Source: Chitinophagales bacterium (lineage in GTDB: Bacteria > Bacteroidota > Bacteroidia > Chitinophagales > CAIOSU01). From it: a DNA stretch of 64,000 nucleotides. This document shows positions 46,134-55,727 of this stretch, one piece after another. The notes beneath the pieces are model-generated. The model was not told where the DNA came from. It was given only the letters and a program-made list of their open reading frames with translations, and searched no databases. The position numbers and the translations under genes are program-made. Each line of letters opens with the position of its first letter. The first letter of the stretch is position 1. The stretch spans positions 1 through 64,000 of the forward strand of contig JBBDNB010000008.1 of NCBI GenBank assembly GCA_040877935.1, written 5' to 3'.

Positions 46134-47840
46134 TTACCTTAAATCAATTTGAAAAATCTCAAAATCACTGCCGGCAATAGAGTTGTTGCTCACAGAGGGT
46201 TTCATGCATTCATGCTTATTTTTTTTACTACTGATAGGTGTGAATGAAACTTCAATATCATAAATCACTTTCATGAATTGTTCTAAAATCTCAACTCTAT
46301 TTGTATTCCCTATGTATAAAACCTGATTATCGGCAGCCCAATTTAAAAATAATACAGGGTTTTCTGCTTTGCAATTACAAATTGTGGACAAATATCGCAC
46401 ATAAGAAGGCACTATTGAATATGTACTTAAATCGTACATTAGATATGTATTCTTTGTGTAATTCTTATTCTTAATACTTGGCGGTTTGTCAAATAGGTGA
46501 TATGCTTCTAAAGATACTAAGAGATATCGGTTTTGAAAGTTTTCTTCAATTTTGTGCATAGTAGATTTGTAGCAATCTATGGCTTCAGCTACTGAACTGT
46601 AATTTTCTATATAGTTCTTAATTGTGTATCCAAATGCGGGCACAATTAGTATTATTGATAAAACAGCAGTTATAAGTGTATGCTTGCTATTTTTTATCTC
46701 TGACCTGAATAAATAGAACAAACAGATTAATAAAGTAAATATTTGAAAACACAAAAAATGTCTTAAGTAAATTTCTGCTTTATAATCTATTATAGAAAGC
46801 AGTAAGAAATTGAAAACATTAAATAATACAATAGAAGTGAAAGTTTTCAATCTATTGTCAGAGATTAGAGATAATACAATTAATATTATTAAAACAGCAG
46901 GGATAAATAAATAATACTTGTAAAACCCATAAATATTAGTAAACGATCTAATTAGCTTATCTAATTTGAAATTATATTCAGGAGTAGCTATTTTATCTCT
47001 TATAAAATCAGCACTCAGGGTTTCTGAATCAATAAACATTCCCCTGGTAGCCATTCTATATTTAACGGAATCAACCTTGTTTTCCATTTCACTTATTGGA
47101 ACAACCCTTCCCGTTGATAATATATACTCAATATTTGGTTCTATTTTTTTCTCAAATCTATCCGTGTGGTTCCAGTCAATTATAAAAACTGTCGCTACCA
47201 ATAAAATTATGAAAGTGGGTATAAATGAGCGCTTAATTAAACGCTTAAAAGAAGTAAAATAAATAAAGTGCCCGACACTGATTAATAGAAGCATTCCAAT
47301 TGCTGCTTCCGGTCTAAAACACATGCCTGATATGAATATAATAGTGTAAACGGATGCTTGCTTAAATGTAATTTTTGGACTGAAGAAAAATCCAAACATA
47401 GATACACCACACAATAGAAGTGCTGTCCTTGTATATGTTAATGATATAAAAGACTCCATGAATATTAATGAAATCAAAATTTGTGTCCATATTAACAAAA
47501 CATAGCCCTGGTGTTTGTCAAATATTACTTTTTTGACTAAAATTAATGCAACAAATAAACTTAACCAGCAGAATAACACATAACTTATTACTAACCAGTT
47601 AATTGCCGGAAATATATTGAATAAAAATTTTAAAGGTTCGTTAATTCCAACTAAGAAAAGGTAATGCCAATCTATTATAGAGTAATTACTAAATTGTAAT
47701 GAAGCCGCATTGTAAATTAACGAATCATAAGAATCATCAAAGGTGATCGGAAAAAAAATCAAGCAAACTAATACTGTTAAAATACTGATTGTAAGTTCTG
47801 CTAAATAATATCTTTTAGTGAATGTAAAGTCTTGTTTCAT
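46134..47840 (-). CDS. Polytopic membrane protein C, GT-C-like
   Basis: 568 residues. First loop ITFDDSYDSLIYNAASLQ has the acidic cluster; MCFRPEAAIGMLL is the R-x-E-x-A motif; the loop KKIEPNIEYILSTGRVVPIS is near-identical in plan to KKIEPDVEYELTTRNNIVSV in protein D, so C and D form one subgroup and A and B the other. A cysteine pair CNC in the C-terminal region also recurs in D (YCNC). Overlaps the GT2 gene at 47837 by 4 nt, linking it to polyprenol-sugar synthesis. Confidence 0.77.
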   Translation of the reverse strand: MKQDFTFTKRYYLAELTISILTVLVCLIFFPITFDDSYDSLIYNAASLQFSNYSIIDWHYLFLVGINEPLKFLFNIFPAINWLVISYVLFCWLSLFVALILVKKVIFDKHQGYVLLIWTQILISLIFMESFISLTYTRTALLLCGVSMFGFFFSPKITFKQASVYTIIFISGMCFRPEAAIGMLLLISVGHFIYFTSFKRLIKRSFIPTFIILLVATVFIIDWNHTDRFEKKIEPNIEYILSTGRVVPISEMENKVDSVKYRMATRGMFIDSETLSADFIRDKIATPEYNFKLDKLIRSFTNIYGFYKYYLFIPAVLIILIVLSLISDNRLKTFTSIVLFNVFNFLLLSIIDYKAEIYLRHFLCFQIFTLLICLFYLFRSEIKNSKHTLITAVLSIILIVPAFGYTIKNYIENYSSVAEAIDCYKSTMHKIEENFQNRYLLVSLEAYHLFDKPPSIKNKNYTKNTYLMYDLSTYSIVPSYVRYLSTICNCKAENPVLFLNWAADNQVLYIGNTNRVEILEQFMKVIYDIEVSFTPISSKKNKHECMKPSVSNNSIAGSDFEIFQIDLR

Positions 47841-48739
47841 TCTGAATCTATTACCTTTTCAACAATGAAATTAGGTCTTTTTCGAACACTTTCATGAACC
47901 CTACTAATATACTCTCCTATTATTAAGAGCATTAGACTAATTAAAACAGATAAAAAAGGAATTTCTAATTTTTCTAAGTCGTACCCAGGGGTAATCATCA
48001 CTATCAATAATTTTACAAATAAATATATTACTAATAGCACAAACGAAAACCTAATTGTCCAGAGTGGTATATTACCAAAAGAAAAGAATGTATCCACAAA
48101 CAATTTAGCTTTTGCAAAAAACTTCCACTGCGACTTCCCATATTTTCGTTCCTCCCTATTGTATGGAATATTAACATATGGATATCCTAACCAGGAAATT
48201 AAATAAACATTATTGGTATTTTTTTCAGAAATCGCTACAATTTCTTCTCTTATTTTTGAATCAAATAATACAAGGTCAAAGCCACCTTTAGGGATATCTT
48301 TAATAGCAAAGTGTTTAACCATTATATGATATAAATTTGAAAATATACTATTATCAGCCCTTTCTGAACGATTAGCTATAACAAGTTTGTATCCATTTAA
48401 ATAATGCTCAAACATTGATGGTATTAACTCTGGGGGGTCTTGAAGGTCTGCATGTAAATAAACATTACAATCACCTTGCGCATAGATCATACCTGCTAAA
48501 AATGAATTGTACGAACCAAAATTCCGGGTAAGTTTAATAATCTTTATTTGATTAGGGTATTTAGCCTTTATTTCCTGTTGAATTGTATAGGTATCATCTT
48601 CAGATTTATCATCCACAAACACATATTCGATAGTATGAGCATTAAAGACTTGATTTTCTTCAATTTTTTTAAGTCGATTTATCAGTTCCCACAAGCTTTC
48701 TGCATTATTATAGCAAGGTATGATTATTGAAATATTCAT
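47837..48739 (-). CDS. Family 2 glycosyltransferase with C-terminal membrane helices (ArnC-like)
   Basis: 300 residues: NISIIIPCYNNAESLWELIN, VEYVFVDDKSEDDTY, LHADLQDPPELIP (D-x-Q-D), REERKYGKSQW, and two C-terminal helices (FVLLVIYLFVKLLIVMI and FLSVLISLMLLIIGEYI). This plan is that of ArnC/GtrB/DPM-type enzymes, which move a sugar to undecaprenyl phosphate. It would supply the lipid-linked sugar for its overlapping partner, protein C. Confidence 0.92.
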   Translation of the reverse strand: MNISIIIPCYNNAESLWELINRLKKIEENQVFNAHTIEYVFVDDKSEDDTYTIQQEIKAKYPNQIKIIKLTRNFGSYNSFLAGMIYAQGDCNVYLHADLQDPPELIPSMFEHYLNGYKLVIANRSERADNSIFSNLYHIMVKHFAIKDIPKGGFDLVLFDSKIREEIVAISEKNTNNVYLISWLGYPYVNIPYNREERKYGKSQWKFFAKAKLFVDTFFSFGNIPLWTIRFSFVLLVIYLFVKLLIVMITPGYDLEKLEIPFLSVLISLMLLIIGEYISRVHESVRKRPNFIVEKVIDSE

Positions 48740-48741
48740 TT

Positions 48742-49137
48742 TTACTTATTTAGAAAGCGCGTTTTATCTTTTATGGTAGATAACTCATGGTAGAGCTTTT
48801 CAGCAAAACACAAAAGAATACTATCCTTATGTAGTGTGATTTCTATCCAATGATTTTGCGGTATAAATAATGCCTGAGCAGTTAAATTAAAAACAAATTT
48901 TTCACCTTCATTATTTAATAATAAAACTTTTGCTTGTCCTTTTATAATACTGATAACTTGCGATTGATTTTTATGTGCATGAAATCCTCTTTGGCTTTCG
49001 TTTTCAGCAGTTTTTATTGTATAAATTCTCTTGGGTACAAAAGGGCATAAATCTACTAAATTAAATACATCAATATTGACCTGATCTTCGGACAAACTAA
49101 TTTGATCGAACTCAATTAAACTTGGATTTTTGCGCAT
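48742..49137 (-). CDS. FdtA/QdtA-like sugar 3,4-ketoisomerase (cupin)
   Basis: 131 residues, a single WxcM-like cupin. The active-site region RGFHAHKNQSQV (His53 and His55) matches FdtA/QdtA, which turn dTDP-4-keto-6-deoxyglucose into the 3-keto isomer. VPKRIYTIKT and FIPQNHWIEIT are also typical. The usual next step, a 3-aminotransferase (FdtB), is not adjacent; the WecE-like enzyme is 23 kb away. First gene of the operon 49137 to 44417. Confidence 0.88.
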   Translation of the reverse strand: MRKNPSLIEFDQISLSEDQVNIDVFNLVDLCPFVPKRIYTIKTAENESQRGFHAHKNQSQVISIIKGQAKVLLLNNEGEKFVFNLTAQALFIPQNHWIEITLHKDSILLCFAEKLYHELSTIKDKTRFLNK

Positions 49138-49191
49138 TTATTTAGTTTGGGATAATTTAAAATTGTTTTTACACAAATTAATAATTGCTAA

Positions 49192-49218
49192 ATTTGGAAT
49201 CATGGCTTAATTCCAAAT
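49192..49218. repeat. Perfect 9-bp inverted repeat
   Basis: ATTTGGAAT, nine-base loop, ATTCCAAAT. It lies between the stop of the secreted transglutaminase-like gene and the start of the FdtA-like gene, so it may end one transcript or regulate the next. No T-tract. Confidence 0.5.
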
Positions 49219-49315
49219 GTGAAATTAGCGTAAAATACTAAAAGTATTGAGTTTAGAACGCTGATCGATCCGACTGCCCCTACCCTTTTATTACTTATAA
49301 ACCTGAGTCCGGAAA

Positions 49316-50791
49316 TTATTTACTACTATTATCGTCCTTATTCAATTCAATACTAAGGTTTTCTGATAGTTTTTCATTTGATAAAACTAAATTAAATCCA
49401 AACGCAAATGGAATAAAAGCAGGATTAAATGGGCAGGTAAACTTTGCATTAGCAACCGTAGCTATATCTTTCAGATATAAAATTTCAGAAGGATTTACAG
49501 GAATTGAATCATTTTCACTTCCCCAAACATTAAAATTGTTTTCTCCACTCGATAAAGTTTTGCCACCATTAATTTTTATGTTTTCTTCAGATTCGCTTTT
49601 GGTTATGAATAAAGGTGCTTTAAGCTGGTTAATATTTACACCTGAATCAGGAACACTTATCACAACCTGATCTAATGGTGATTTCCTGTGAATATATCTG
49701 ATTAACATGTTTTTATTCATCACATACAACTCATTTGAGATAAAAGGTATAAAATCATCCATCTCTTTTATTGGTGAATCGGGTATATAATTATTTACTA
49801 AGCCTAATAATTTTTCTCCGTAAACTTGCCCATTCACGTCATTAAATTTTCCTTTTAAATCTAGTTGTTTAATTTGCATAACTAATAAATTTATGGAATC
49901 ATACACTACAGCACCTCTTTTTTCTTCCAGATTTAAAAAATAGCCCCTTTCTTCCCAGAAAATTTCACAACCAGGACATAATACGAATTCTCCCGATATT
50001 TTCATTTTTTGTTCGCTATGAAACACAGGACTGTACATTACTGTATTTGACTTTTGCTTTAAATTAATTTTGTATTTTTCTATAATGTCTCCTCTTTCAG
50101 GAACATCATATTTTTCACTCCACCATTGATGATGATCATATTTTTCAATCAATGAAGTATCAGCAACAATATCTTCAAATGAAGCATAGCCATTAGGTGA
50201 GTTTTTATATTTATTAATAAACGCAGGCTTCTTCGGGTCAACATCAACCATGACCCAGGCATCATTAATTTTAACCTCTATAAAACTGTTGTGATCTAAA
50301 GCTACTTCTCTGAAATCATCATAATCAAAATACGGTGTTCGAACCAACAGCTCAATAAAACCTTTATAAAAATCATTGGAATTTTTAGAAGGCTGCCCCC
50401 ATATCATGCCCATCAACGAATATTTTAAGGCATAGAGCTGTTCATTTTCATCTTCAAGGAAAAGATGTCGATCATTATTAAAAAAAACAGATTTGAATAA
50501 GCTTCCTGCCTTTTTAATAAGTTTTATTTGAATGTCTGCTTTTTCGGCTTCTTTATTTAAACCCTCTAGTAAATAAGCAATTAGAGTCGAATCATTTCTA
50601 AATGCATTTTTTAAATCAGGTATATTTGGCTGAACATAGAATGCTACTGGCTTATCCCCTGCATTTGTAATGCTCGTAGTAAAATGAAATTTTTTGGATT
50701 TAGAATCAAATTTATGCCCGGGTACTTTTAACTGGGCTGAAATATTTGAGCAAAGAATAAAAATCAAAATACTTGTAATTGAAAATTTCAT
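49316..50791 (-). CDS. Secreted transglutaminase-like protein with Cys-to-Ser change, copy 1
   Basis: 491 residues, signal peptide SITSILIFILCSNISAQ. HNSFIEVKINDAWVMVDVDP (His167 to Asp183/Asp185) reads like the His-Asp half of the transglutaminase-like fold. About 30 residues before it, KNSNDFYKGFIELL aligns with the usual G-x-C-x-D-F-A, with Ser138 where the nucleophilic Cys should be. A conserved CPGC occurs at about residues 238-241. So it is probably a non-enzymatic or altered relative. Paralogous over its whole length to the divergent gene at 51234. I do not recognise a named family. Confidence 0.72.
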   Translation of the reverse strand: MKFSITSILIFILCSNISAQLKVPGHKFDSKSKKFHFTTSITNAGDKPVAFYVQPNIPDLKNAFRNDSTLIAYLLEGLNKEAEKADIQIKLIKKAGSLFKSVFFNNDRHLFLEDENEQLYALKYSLMGMIWGQPSKNSNDFYKGFIELLVRTPYFDYDDFREVALDHNSFIEVKINDAWVMVDVDPKKPAFINKYKNSPNGYASFEDIVADTSLIEKYDHHQWWSEKYDVPERGDIIEKYKINLKQKSNTVMYSPVFHSEQKMKISGEFVLCPGCEIFWEERGYFLNLEEKRGAVVYDSINLLVMQIKQLDLKGKFNDVNGQVYGEKLLGLVNNYIPDSPIKEMDDFIPFISNELYVMNKNMLIRYIHRKSPLDQVVISVPDSGVNINQLKAPLFITKSESEENIKINGGKTLSSGENNFNVWGSENDSIPVNPSEILYLKDIATVANAKFTCPFNPAFIPFAFGFNLVLSNEKLSENLSIELNKDDNSSK

Positions 50792-51233
50792 CTGTTTAAA
50801 ATTTATTTTTAGTGGTTAGATGCCTGCCTGACCGAACAGGCGGAGAACTCACAATACCAAAAAATTTTAATCATGCTCATGTGTGTCAAAATTTTTTGGC
50901 ATGTTCGTTTCATGTAGTAAGAGTTTAACCTGTAATGTTTAGCTGACAATAGTAGTTTTTATATTTTACCAATTATACCATATTGCCAGTATTTATTCAA
51001 AAATAAATTGAGTTTATTATTTAAAATAGCTGAAGAATAAGTAAAATACAGTTTGGAATTTCAACTATTAAAAACACTTGTTGTTATTAAAATTCAAAAT
51101 AAGAAAAAATTCTTACAAAATTAGTCATTGGCAGCTTCCTAAGATGTTTGAAAAATCATCATCAAAATGCTATTATTGACAAAACAAAGCTGAATTGTTC
51201 GCTTTTATATTTACAATATAAATTAATCCTACC
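50792..51233. promoter_or_regulatory. Divergent intergenic region with GCCTGCC repeat and 12-bp inverted repeat
   Basis: This 442-base gap separates two divergent paralogues. GCCTGCCTGACCGAACAGGC (50822-50841) is a REP-like palindrome. A perfect 12-bp inverted repeat CCAAAAAATTTT/AAAATTTTTTGG sits at 50857-50868 and 50888-50899 around a 19-nt loop; it can form a stable leader hairpin for the minus-strand gene. The remainder is A/T-rich with no gene. Confidence 0.5.
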
Positions 51234-52700
51234 ATGAAATTAGTAGACCTTGTTATTTTCCTATGTTTATTGACCTTCAATGAAAACATACTTGCACAAG
51301 TAGAGGTTTCCGGTCATAAGTTCGATTCCAGCACTAACAAATTTCATTTTACTACCAATATAAAAAACTCAAGTTCAGAACCTATATCATTTTATATTAA
51401 ACCTAATGTGCCAAAATTAAACACAGCCCTTAGAAATGATTCTACACTATTAAACTACTTACTTGAAGGCATTAATAAAAAAAGTGATGAAGCATCCATT
51501 AAAATCCACTTGATAAAACAAGCCGGACAACTTTTTAAGTCTATACATTTCAAAAATGACATGGACTTGTTCTCTGGAGAAACTGATTATTTGTACAGTT
51601 TGAAATACTCATTAATGGGCATGCTATGGGGACAATATGTTAAAAGCTCTAAAGATTTTTTCAGGGGCTTTGCGGAATTGCTCATGAAAACCGGTTATTT
51701 CAAAGTAGAGGACTTTAGAGAACTATCTACAAATTATCATTCATTTGGAGAAGTAAAGGTTAATGATTCATGGATAATGGTTGACATTGATCCAAAAATG
51801 CCCGGCTTTATCCATGAATACAGAAAATCTCCTAATGGATTTGCCTCTTATGAAGCCATAGTAAAGGACACTTCTATTGTTCAGAAATACAATATCAATC
51901 CTTGGTGGGACAAAAAAGAGATTATCCCTGTAAGTGGGGATATACTTGAAGGTTATAAAAGGAATATGAAAAAATCAGCAAGCACTTTAGCGGTATCTTT
52001 ATATTCCCCCCTTTCTAAACCAAAAGAAATATCAGGTGAATTCGTATTATGCGCTGGATGCGAGATTAATTGGGAACAATCCGGTTATGTACTGGATTTA
52101 AGAAAAAATGAAGCTAAAGTATTTTTCGATTCATTGCACTTAATGAGAGAACAATTAACCAGACTTTCATTAGACGGGGAGATTTCCGAATCAAAAGGCA
52201 TGTCTTTTGCTAAAAAATTCATCTACGGTGTAAATGATTTTTTCCCTGACGAACCGGTAGATTTGCATATGAAATATTTTTACGACTTCCTGAATAACAA
52301 ATTGTTTGTTAGGTATCATGAGCATTTTGAAAGATTCATCTACCGCAACTCTCCGCTGGATACATTGGATTTAATTATCCCGGAATCCGGATTTGAAAGC
52401 GGAGCATTAAAAGCCCCACTCTTTGTCACGAATTGTAGCAGCAAAAATGGATTCATATTTGGGGGTAAGCAAATCAGTGGTAATACAGTGTTTAATGTAT
52501 GGTTAGATGAGAATAATGCCGATTCAAATAATGTAAGCCCAGATAATATTTTTTATTTGCAAAACTGTTCATCTAACGGGGGTGGTAAAATTACAACTGC
52601 TTTTAACCCATCATTTATACCCTTTGCCCTGGGTTTTGAATTAGTACTTAAAAATCCTGAAAATGCTGGGGCTATTATTGTAAAAACCGAAAGTAATTAA
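51234..52700 (+). CDS. Secreted transglutaminase-like protein with Cys-to-Ser change, copy 2
   Basis: 488 residues with signal VDLVIFLCLLTFNENILAQ. It matches copy 1 along its length: EVSGHKFDSSTNKFHFTTNI, SLKYSLMGMLWGQ, HSFGEVKVNDSWIMVDIDP (His169, Asp184/Asp186), FVLCAGCEINWE, and FNPSFIPFALGFELVL. Ser139 in KSSKDFFRGF replaces the expected Cys, as in copy 1. It leads a plus-strand set with the two genes downstream. Confidence 0.72.
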   Translation: MKLVDLVIFLCLLTFNENILAQVEVSGHKFDSSTNKFHFTTNIKNSSSEPISFYIKPNVPKLNTALRNDSTLLNYLLEGINKKSDEASIKIHLIKQAGQLFKSIHFKNDMDLFSGETDYLYSLKYSLMGMLWGQYVKSSKDFFRGFAELLMKTGYFKVEDFRELSTNYHSFGEVKVNDSWIMVDIDPKMPGFIHEYRKSPNGFASYEAIVKDTSIVQKYNINPWWDKKEIIPVSGDILEGYKRNMKKSASTLAVSLYSPLSKPKEISGEFVLCAGCEINWEQSGYVLDLRKNEAKVFFDSLHLMREQLTRLSLDGEISESKGMSFAKKFIYGVNDFFPDEPVDLHMKYFYDFLNNKLFVRYHEHFERFIYRNSPLDTLDLIIPESGFESGALKAPLFVTNCSSKNGFIFGGKQISGNTVFNVWLDENNADSNNVSPDNIFYLQNCSSNGGGKITTAFNPSFIPFALGFELVLKNPENAGAIIVKTESN

Positions 52701-52760
52701 CTGCAAACATCAATAAATTAAAGTACAAAATATAAGTACTTAAATGTTTAAATCAAAAAA

Positions 52761-53351
52761 GTGTGTTATAAAGCTGGTTTGCTCTTTATCTTCAGTTTGT
52801 TGTTAGCTTGTGCATTGAGTATAACATTTCTTCATGACAATAAGCTATTGCGTATAATTGCTCCTGAAAAATTTAAATATGAGCCTGATATACGAACTAA
52901 ATCTACGAAAGCATTATTCGAAAGCTTACTTCTAAAAGATACAGAGCTTTTTAGTAATTTAATATTAGATAAAAAAAAGTTACAGCAATCACTTAAGTCT
53001 CAAATTCATCAATCAAATAAAAATTGCAATAATTATTGGTCAGCATTAGAAAATAAAATAAACATAACAAATAGCGATAGTGCACTTATGCTTACTGTTA
53101 AACAGATTTTTAATTTATCAGCCCCGCTCCACAAAATCAGTCCTATTGATTCAATTTATTCTATAGCTGTCTTTTATCCGGCTAATCATCCTAAATCAAT
53201 TCACATAAATGAAATAGATTCATTTAGTGCTCAATTCTTACTACGCAGGCATAAATCCGGTTCTAATAAAGTTAAAATCGATGAAATAAACAACGTAAAT
53301 AATTTTTTACATTACATATGTAGTAACAACTCTACACAAACATCAATGTAA
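52761..53351 (+). CDS. Exported or membrane-anchored protein of unknown function
   Basis: 196 residues from a GTG start (an ATG 17 nt earlier is out of frame and soon stops). The N-terminus LLFIFSLLLACALSITFL is a signal anchor or a lipoprotein leader (LLAC). The rest is hydrophilic and mostly helical, with no motif I recognise. Its place between a secreted transglutaminase-like protein and the membrane transglutaminase-like protein suggests it belongs to the same assembly. Confidence 0.6.
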   Translation: MCYKAGLLFIFSLLLACALSITFLHDNKLLRIIAPEKFKYEPDIRTKSTKALFESLLLKDTELFSNLILDKKKLQQSLKSQIHQSNKNCNNYWSALENKINITNSDSALMLTVKQIFNLSAPLHKISPIDSIYSIAVFYPANHPKSIHINEIDSFSAQFLLRRHKSGSNKVKIDEINNVNNFLHYICSNNSTQTSM

Positions 53352-53435
53352 AACACTTATCAGTTTGCATGTTTAATTTAGTGTTATAAAACAGAATATT
53401 AGATAGTTCCAAAATCATTGGATCAACACCTATTT

Positions 53436-55727
53436 ATGAAAGAAAGATATTTTTTATTTAGCCTATTGGTTTATTTGCTATTGCCCTTTTGTATACTTTC
53501 GTACTATACATATCCGGGACTTGAAGATTATTCACAATCGATGCTTTCACAAACATTGGGGCGTTTTGTACATTTCAAGGATTTGTATTTCACCTATGAC
53601 GGAAGATATTTTGTAGCTCTACTTTATGCAATTAACCCACTGGTTAATTACAATTTTTGGATGTATAAACTTATTCCACTGCTTCATTTTGTGTTATTAT
53701 ATTCAGGACTATTATACTTAATGAAAGTAAGTTTCCCAAAAACAAACTTAAACACCTTATTGCTTTATTCTATTCTATTATTTGCAATGAGCATTTATGT
53801 TTTCCCCTCTATGCCTGCAGCCTTTTATTATATGGTAAGTACAATGGTGTATTTCACACCAATGGTATTAACTGTACTACTGTGCATATTAATTATACTA
53901 ATGTATAAATCATTAGTAGGAGGACGTAAGTTTATATATTTACTACTTGCTTCTATTTTTATTTTAATGATTTTGGGATGTAATGAAATGTATCTAATCC
54001 TATTGCCTTATACCGTATTCAGCTTAGTAATATACTTCTCTTTCAAAAAATCTGATCATAAAGCTGAGAGTTTCATTTTATTGTTTGCCGTTGCTTGTGG
54101 TTTATATATTCATCTATCTGCACCTGGTATCCAATCACATTTCACACAAGAACCTATTAATTTTGACTTGGCTTATTTATCAAATAAAATAAGCATAACT
54201 ATTTCGCAAAACATAAAAATAAACTGGACTTGGCTTAAAAATCATTATTTACTATGGGCTCTAAGCGTTCTATATATTCCTGTAGGAATAAAACTGGTTC
54301 AAAACAACCCAAGTTTGCAGCAAAACAAAAAATCATATTTGCTGTTTTGCGTATCTGCTTTAGCAATATACTTAATATTACCCCTGCCCTATTACTGGGC
54401 ACTAGATCATGTAGAAGGTGATTATCCGGATAGGATATTCAATGTAACACATTTTCTTTTTCCATTTCTGTGGTTTTTTATACTTCAAAACATACTTAAT
54501 TTTTCTTACCCCTATTTAAATATTTCGCTAAATATTAATAATGTAAATATTATTTCAAGCTTTACTTTTTTGGGATTATTGCCATTTTCACCTACCTGGA
54601 ATTCGGCAGTAACTGATATTCTTAGTGGAGATGCTCGAAATTACCATCTTGAGATGCAAAAACGTTTGGAGCTATTAAAAACTCATGACAAAAATGATAT
54701 CGTATATATTGATACGCTTAGAAGCAAACCCAAAACAATTTTTAGCGGCTTCGATTTACAAAATAACAGGTTTGGAGGATGGAATGAAGTATACGAGAGC
54801 TATTTTAAAGTCCAGCAAATTATTTTAGAAGGAGATAAGGAAATTAAACCAAGGAAAAAAAGCAAATTCAATTCAAAAAAGATTAGCAAGGAAGAATTAC
54901 AAAAAAGATTTTTATCAGATAATATTCCTTTAGAGAATATAGACTCGGCAATTAATATTGGACTTTTTGATCCAAGTGATTCATTATGTAATAAACAAGT
55001 ACTTGTTTATCCACCAATCAATTTTGAATGGATAGACCTTAATAAAGATATTGAAAAAGGGGGTGTTGAAGGTCTAATTGCTTTAACATCTTCATTATAT
55101 CAAATATTTGCGGATCCAAGGATGCCTCAAAAAGAAAACTATCCATATGAAAAAATGTCTTTAGATTCTATATTATCAAATATAATATCAGGTGTTTGGG
55201 CACCTCAGTGCGGAGGAATCTCATTAATTACTTCAAGGATAATAAATGAACTGGGTGAAAGTAATTATTTTGCTACTGCTGCACATTTAGATGAAATTGA
55301 ACACGATATATGCCTTGTTTATTTTAAAGAAAAGACTATATTATATGCTGTGGCTATAGATGTTCAAAATGGTATCATTGGTCCAATCTATAAAGACTCT
55401 CGTAAGGCAGTATCAATAGATGAATTAAAACAAAACATAAATATTACCGATAATGTTACCCTACTTCATTTAAATGACAGTATCTTACGCAGGAAACGAA
55501 ATCTGTACGAAGAGATTCCCGCTTGCAACTTTTTTCCATTGGATATAGAAGATTACCATTTTGCTCAAAAAGAAAATGAATATAAATTCGAAATTTTGAG
55601 TTACTCCCTTCATTATTATTTATGGTTCAAAAAAAACAGATTGAATGAAATTGACTTAATCAGTGATATTAATAACAAGATCATTTTACATGAGTCTTTA
55701 AACAAAGCAATTATTAATTCTAATTAA
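53436..55727 (+). CDS. Polytopic membrane protein with C-terminal transglutaminase-like domain (Cys-His-Asp intact)
   Basis: I start at the ATG at 53436 (763 residues); a TTG six codons earlier is possible. Residues about 1-400 have about ten membrane helices and DUF6056-like features: GLEDYSQSMLSQTLG, YTYDGRYF-like FTYDGRYFVALLY, CNEMYLILLPY, and SAPGIQSH. After about residue 440 the protein is soluble. Cys592 in PQCGGISLITSRII, His623 in DEIEHDICLVYF and Asp642 in VAIDVQNG are spaced as in transglutaminase-like enzymes (31 and 19 residues), and the Cys-His distance equals the Ser-His distance in the two secreted relatives. Membrane fold could be GT-C-like. No described fusion of this kind is known to me. 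Confidence 0.7.
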   Translation: MKERYFLFSLLVYLLLPFCILSYYTYPGLEDYSQSMLSQTLGRFVHFKDLYFTYDGRYFVALLYAINPLVNYNFWMYKLIPLLHFVLLYSGLLYLMKVSFPKTNLNTLLLYSILLFAMSIYVFPSMPAAFYYMVSTMVYFTPMVLTVLLCILIILMYKSLVGGRKFIYLLLASIFILMILGCNEMYLILLPYTVFSLVIYFSFKKSDHKAESFILLFAVACGLYIHLSAPGIQSHFTQEPINFDLAYLSNKISITISQNIKINWTWLKNHYLLWALSVLYIPVGIKLVQNNPSLQQNKKSYLLFCVSALAIYLILPLPYYWALDHVEGDYPDRIFNVTHFLFPFLWFFILQNILNFSYPYLNISLNINNVNIISSFTFLGLLPFSPTWNSAVTDILSGDARNYHLEMQKRLELLKTHDKNDIVYIDTLRSKPKTIFSGFDLQNNRFGGWNEVYESYFKVQQIILEGDKEIKPRKKSKFNSKKISKEELQKRFLSDNIPLENIDSAINIGLFDPSDSLCNKQVLVYPPINFEWIDLNKDIEKGGVEGLIALTSSLYQIFADPRMPQKENYPYEKMSLDSILSNIISGVWAPQCGGISLITSRIINELGESNYFATAAHLDEIEHDICLVYFKEKTILYAVAIDVQNGIIGPIYKDSRKAVSIDELKQNINITDNVTLLHLNDSILRRKRNLYEEIPACNFFPLDIEDYHFAQKENEYKFEILSYSLHYYLWFKKNRLNEIDLISDINNKIILHESLNKAIINSN

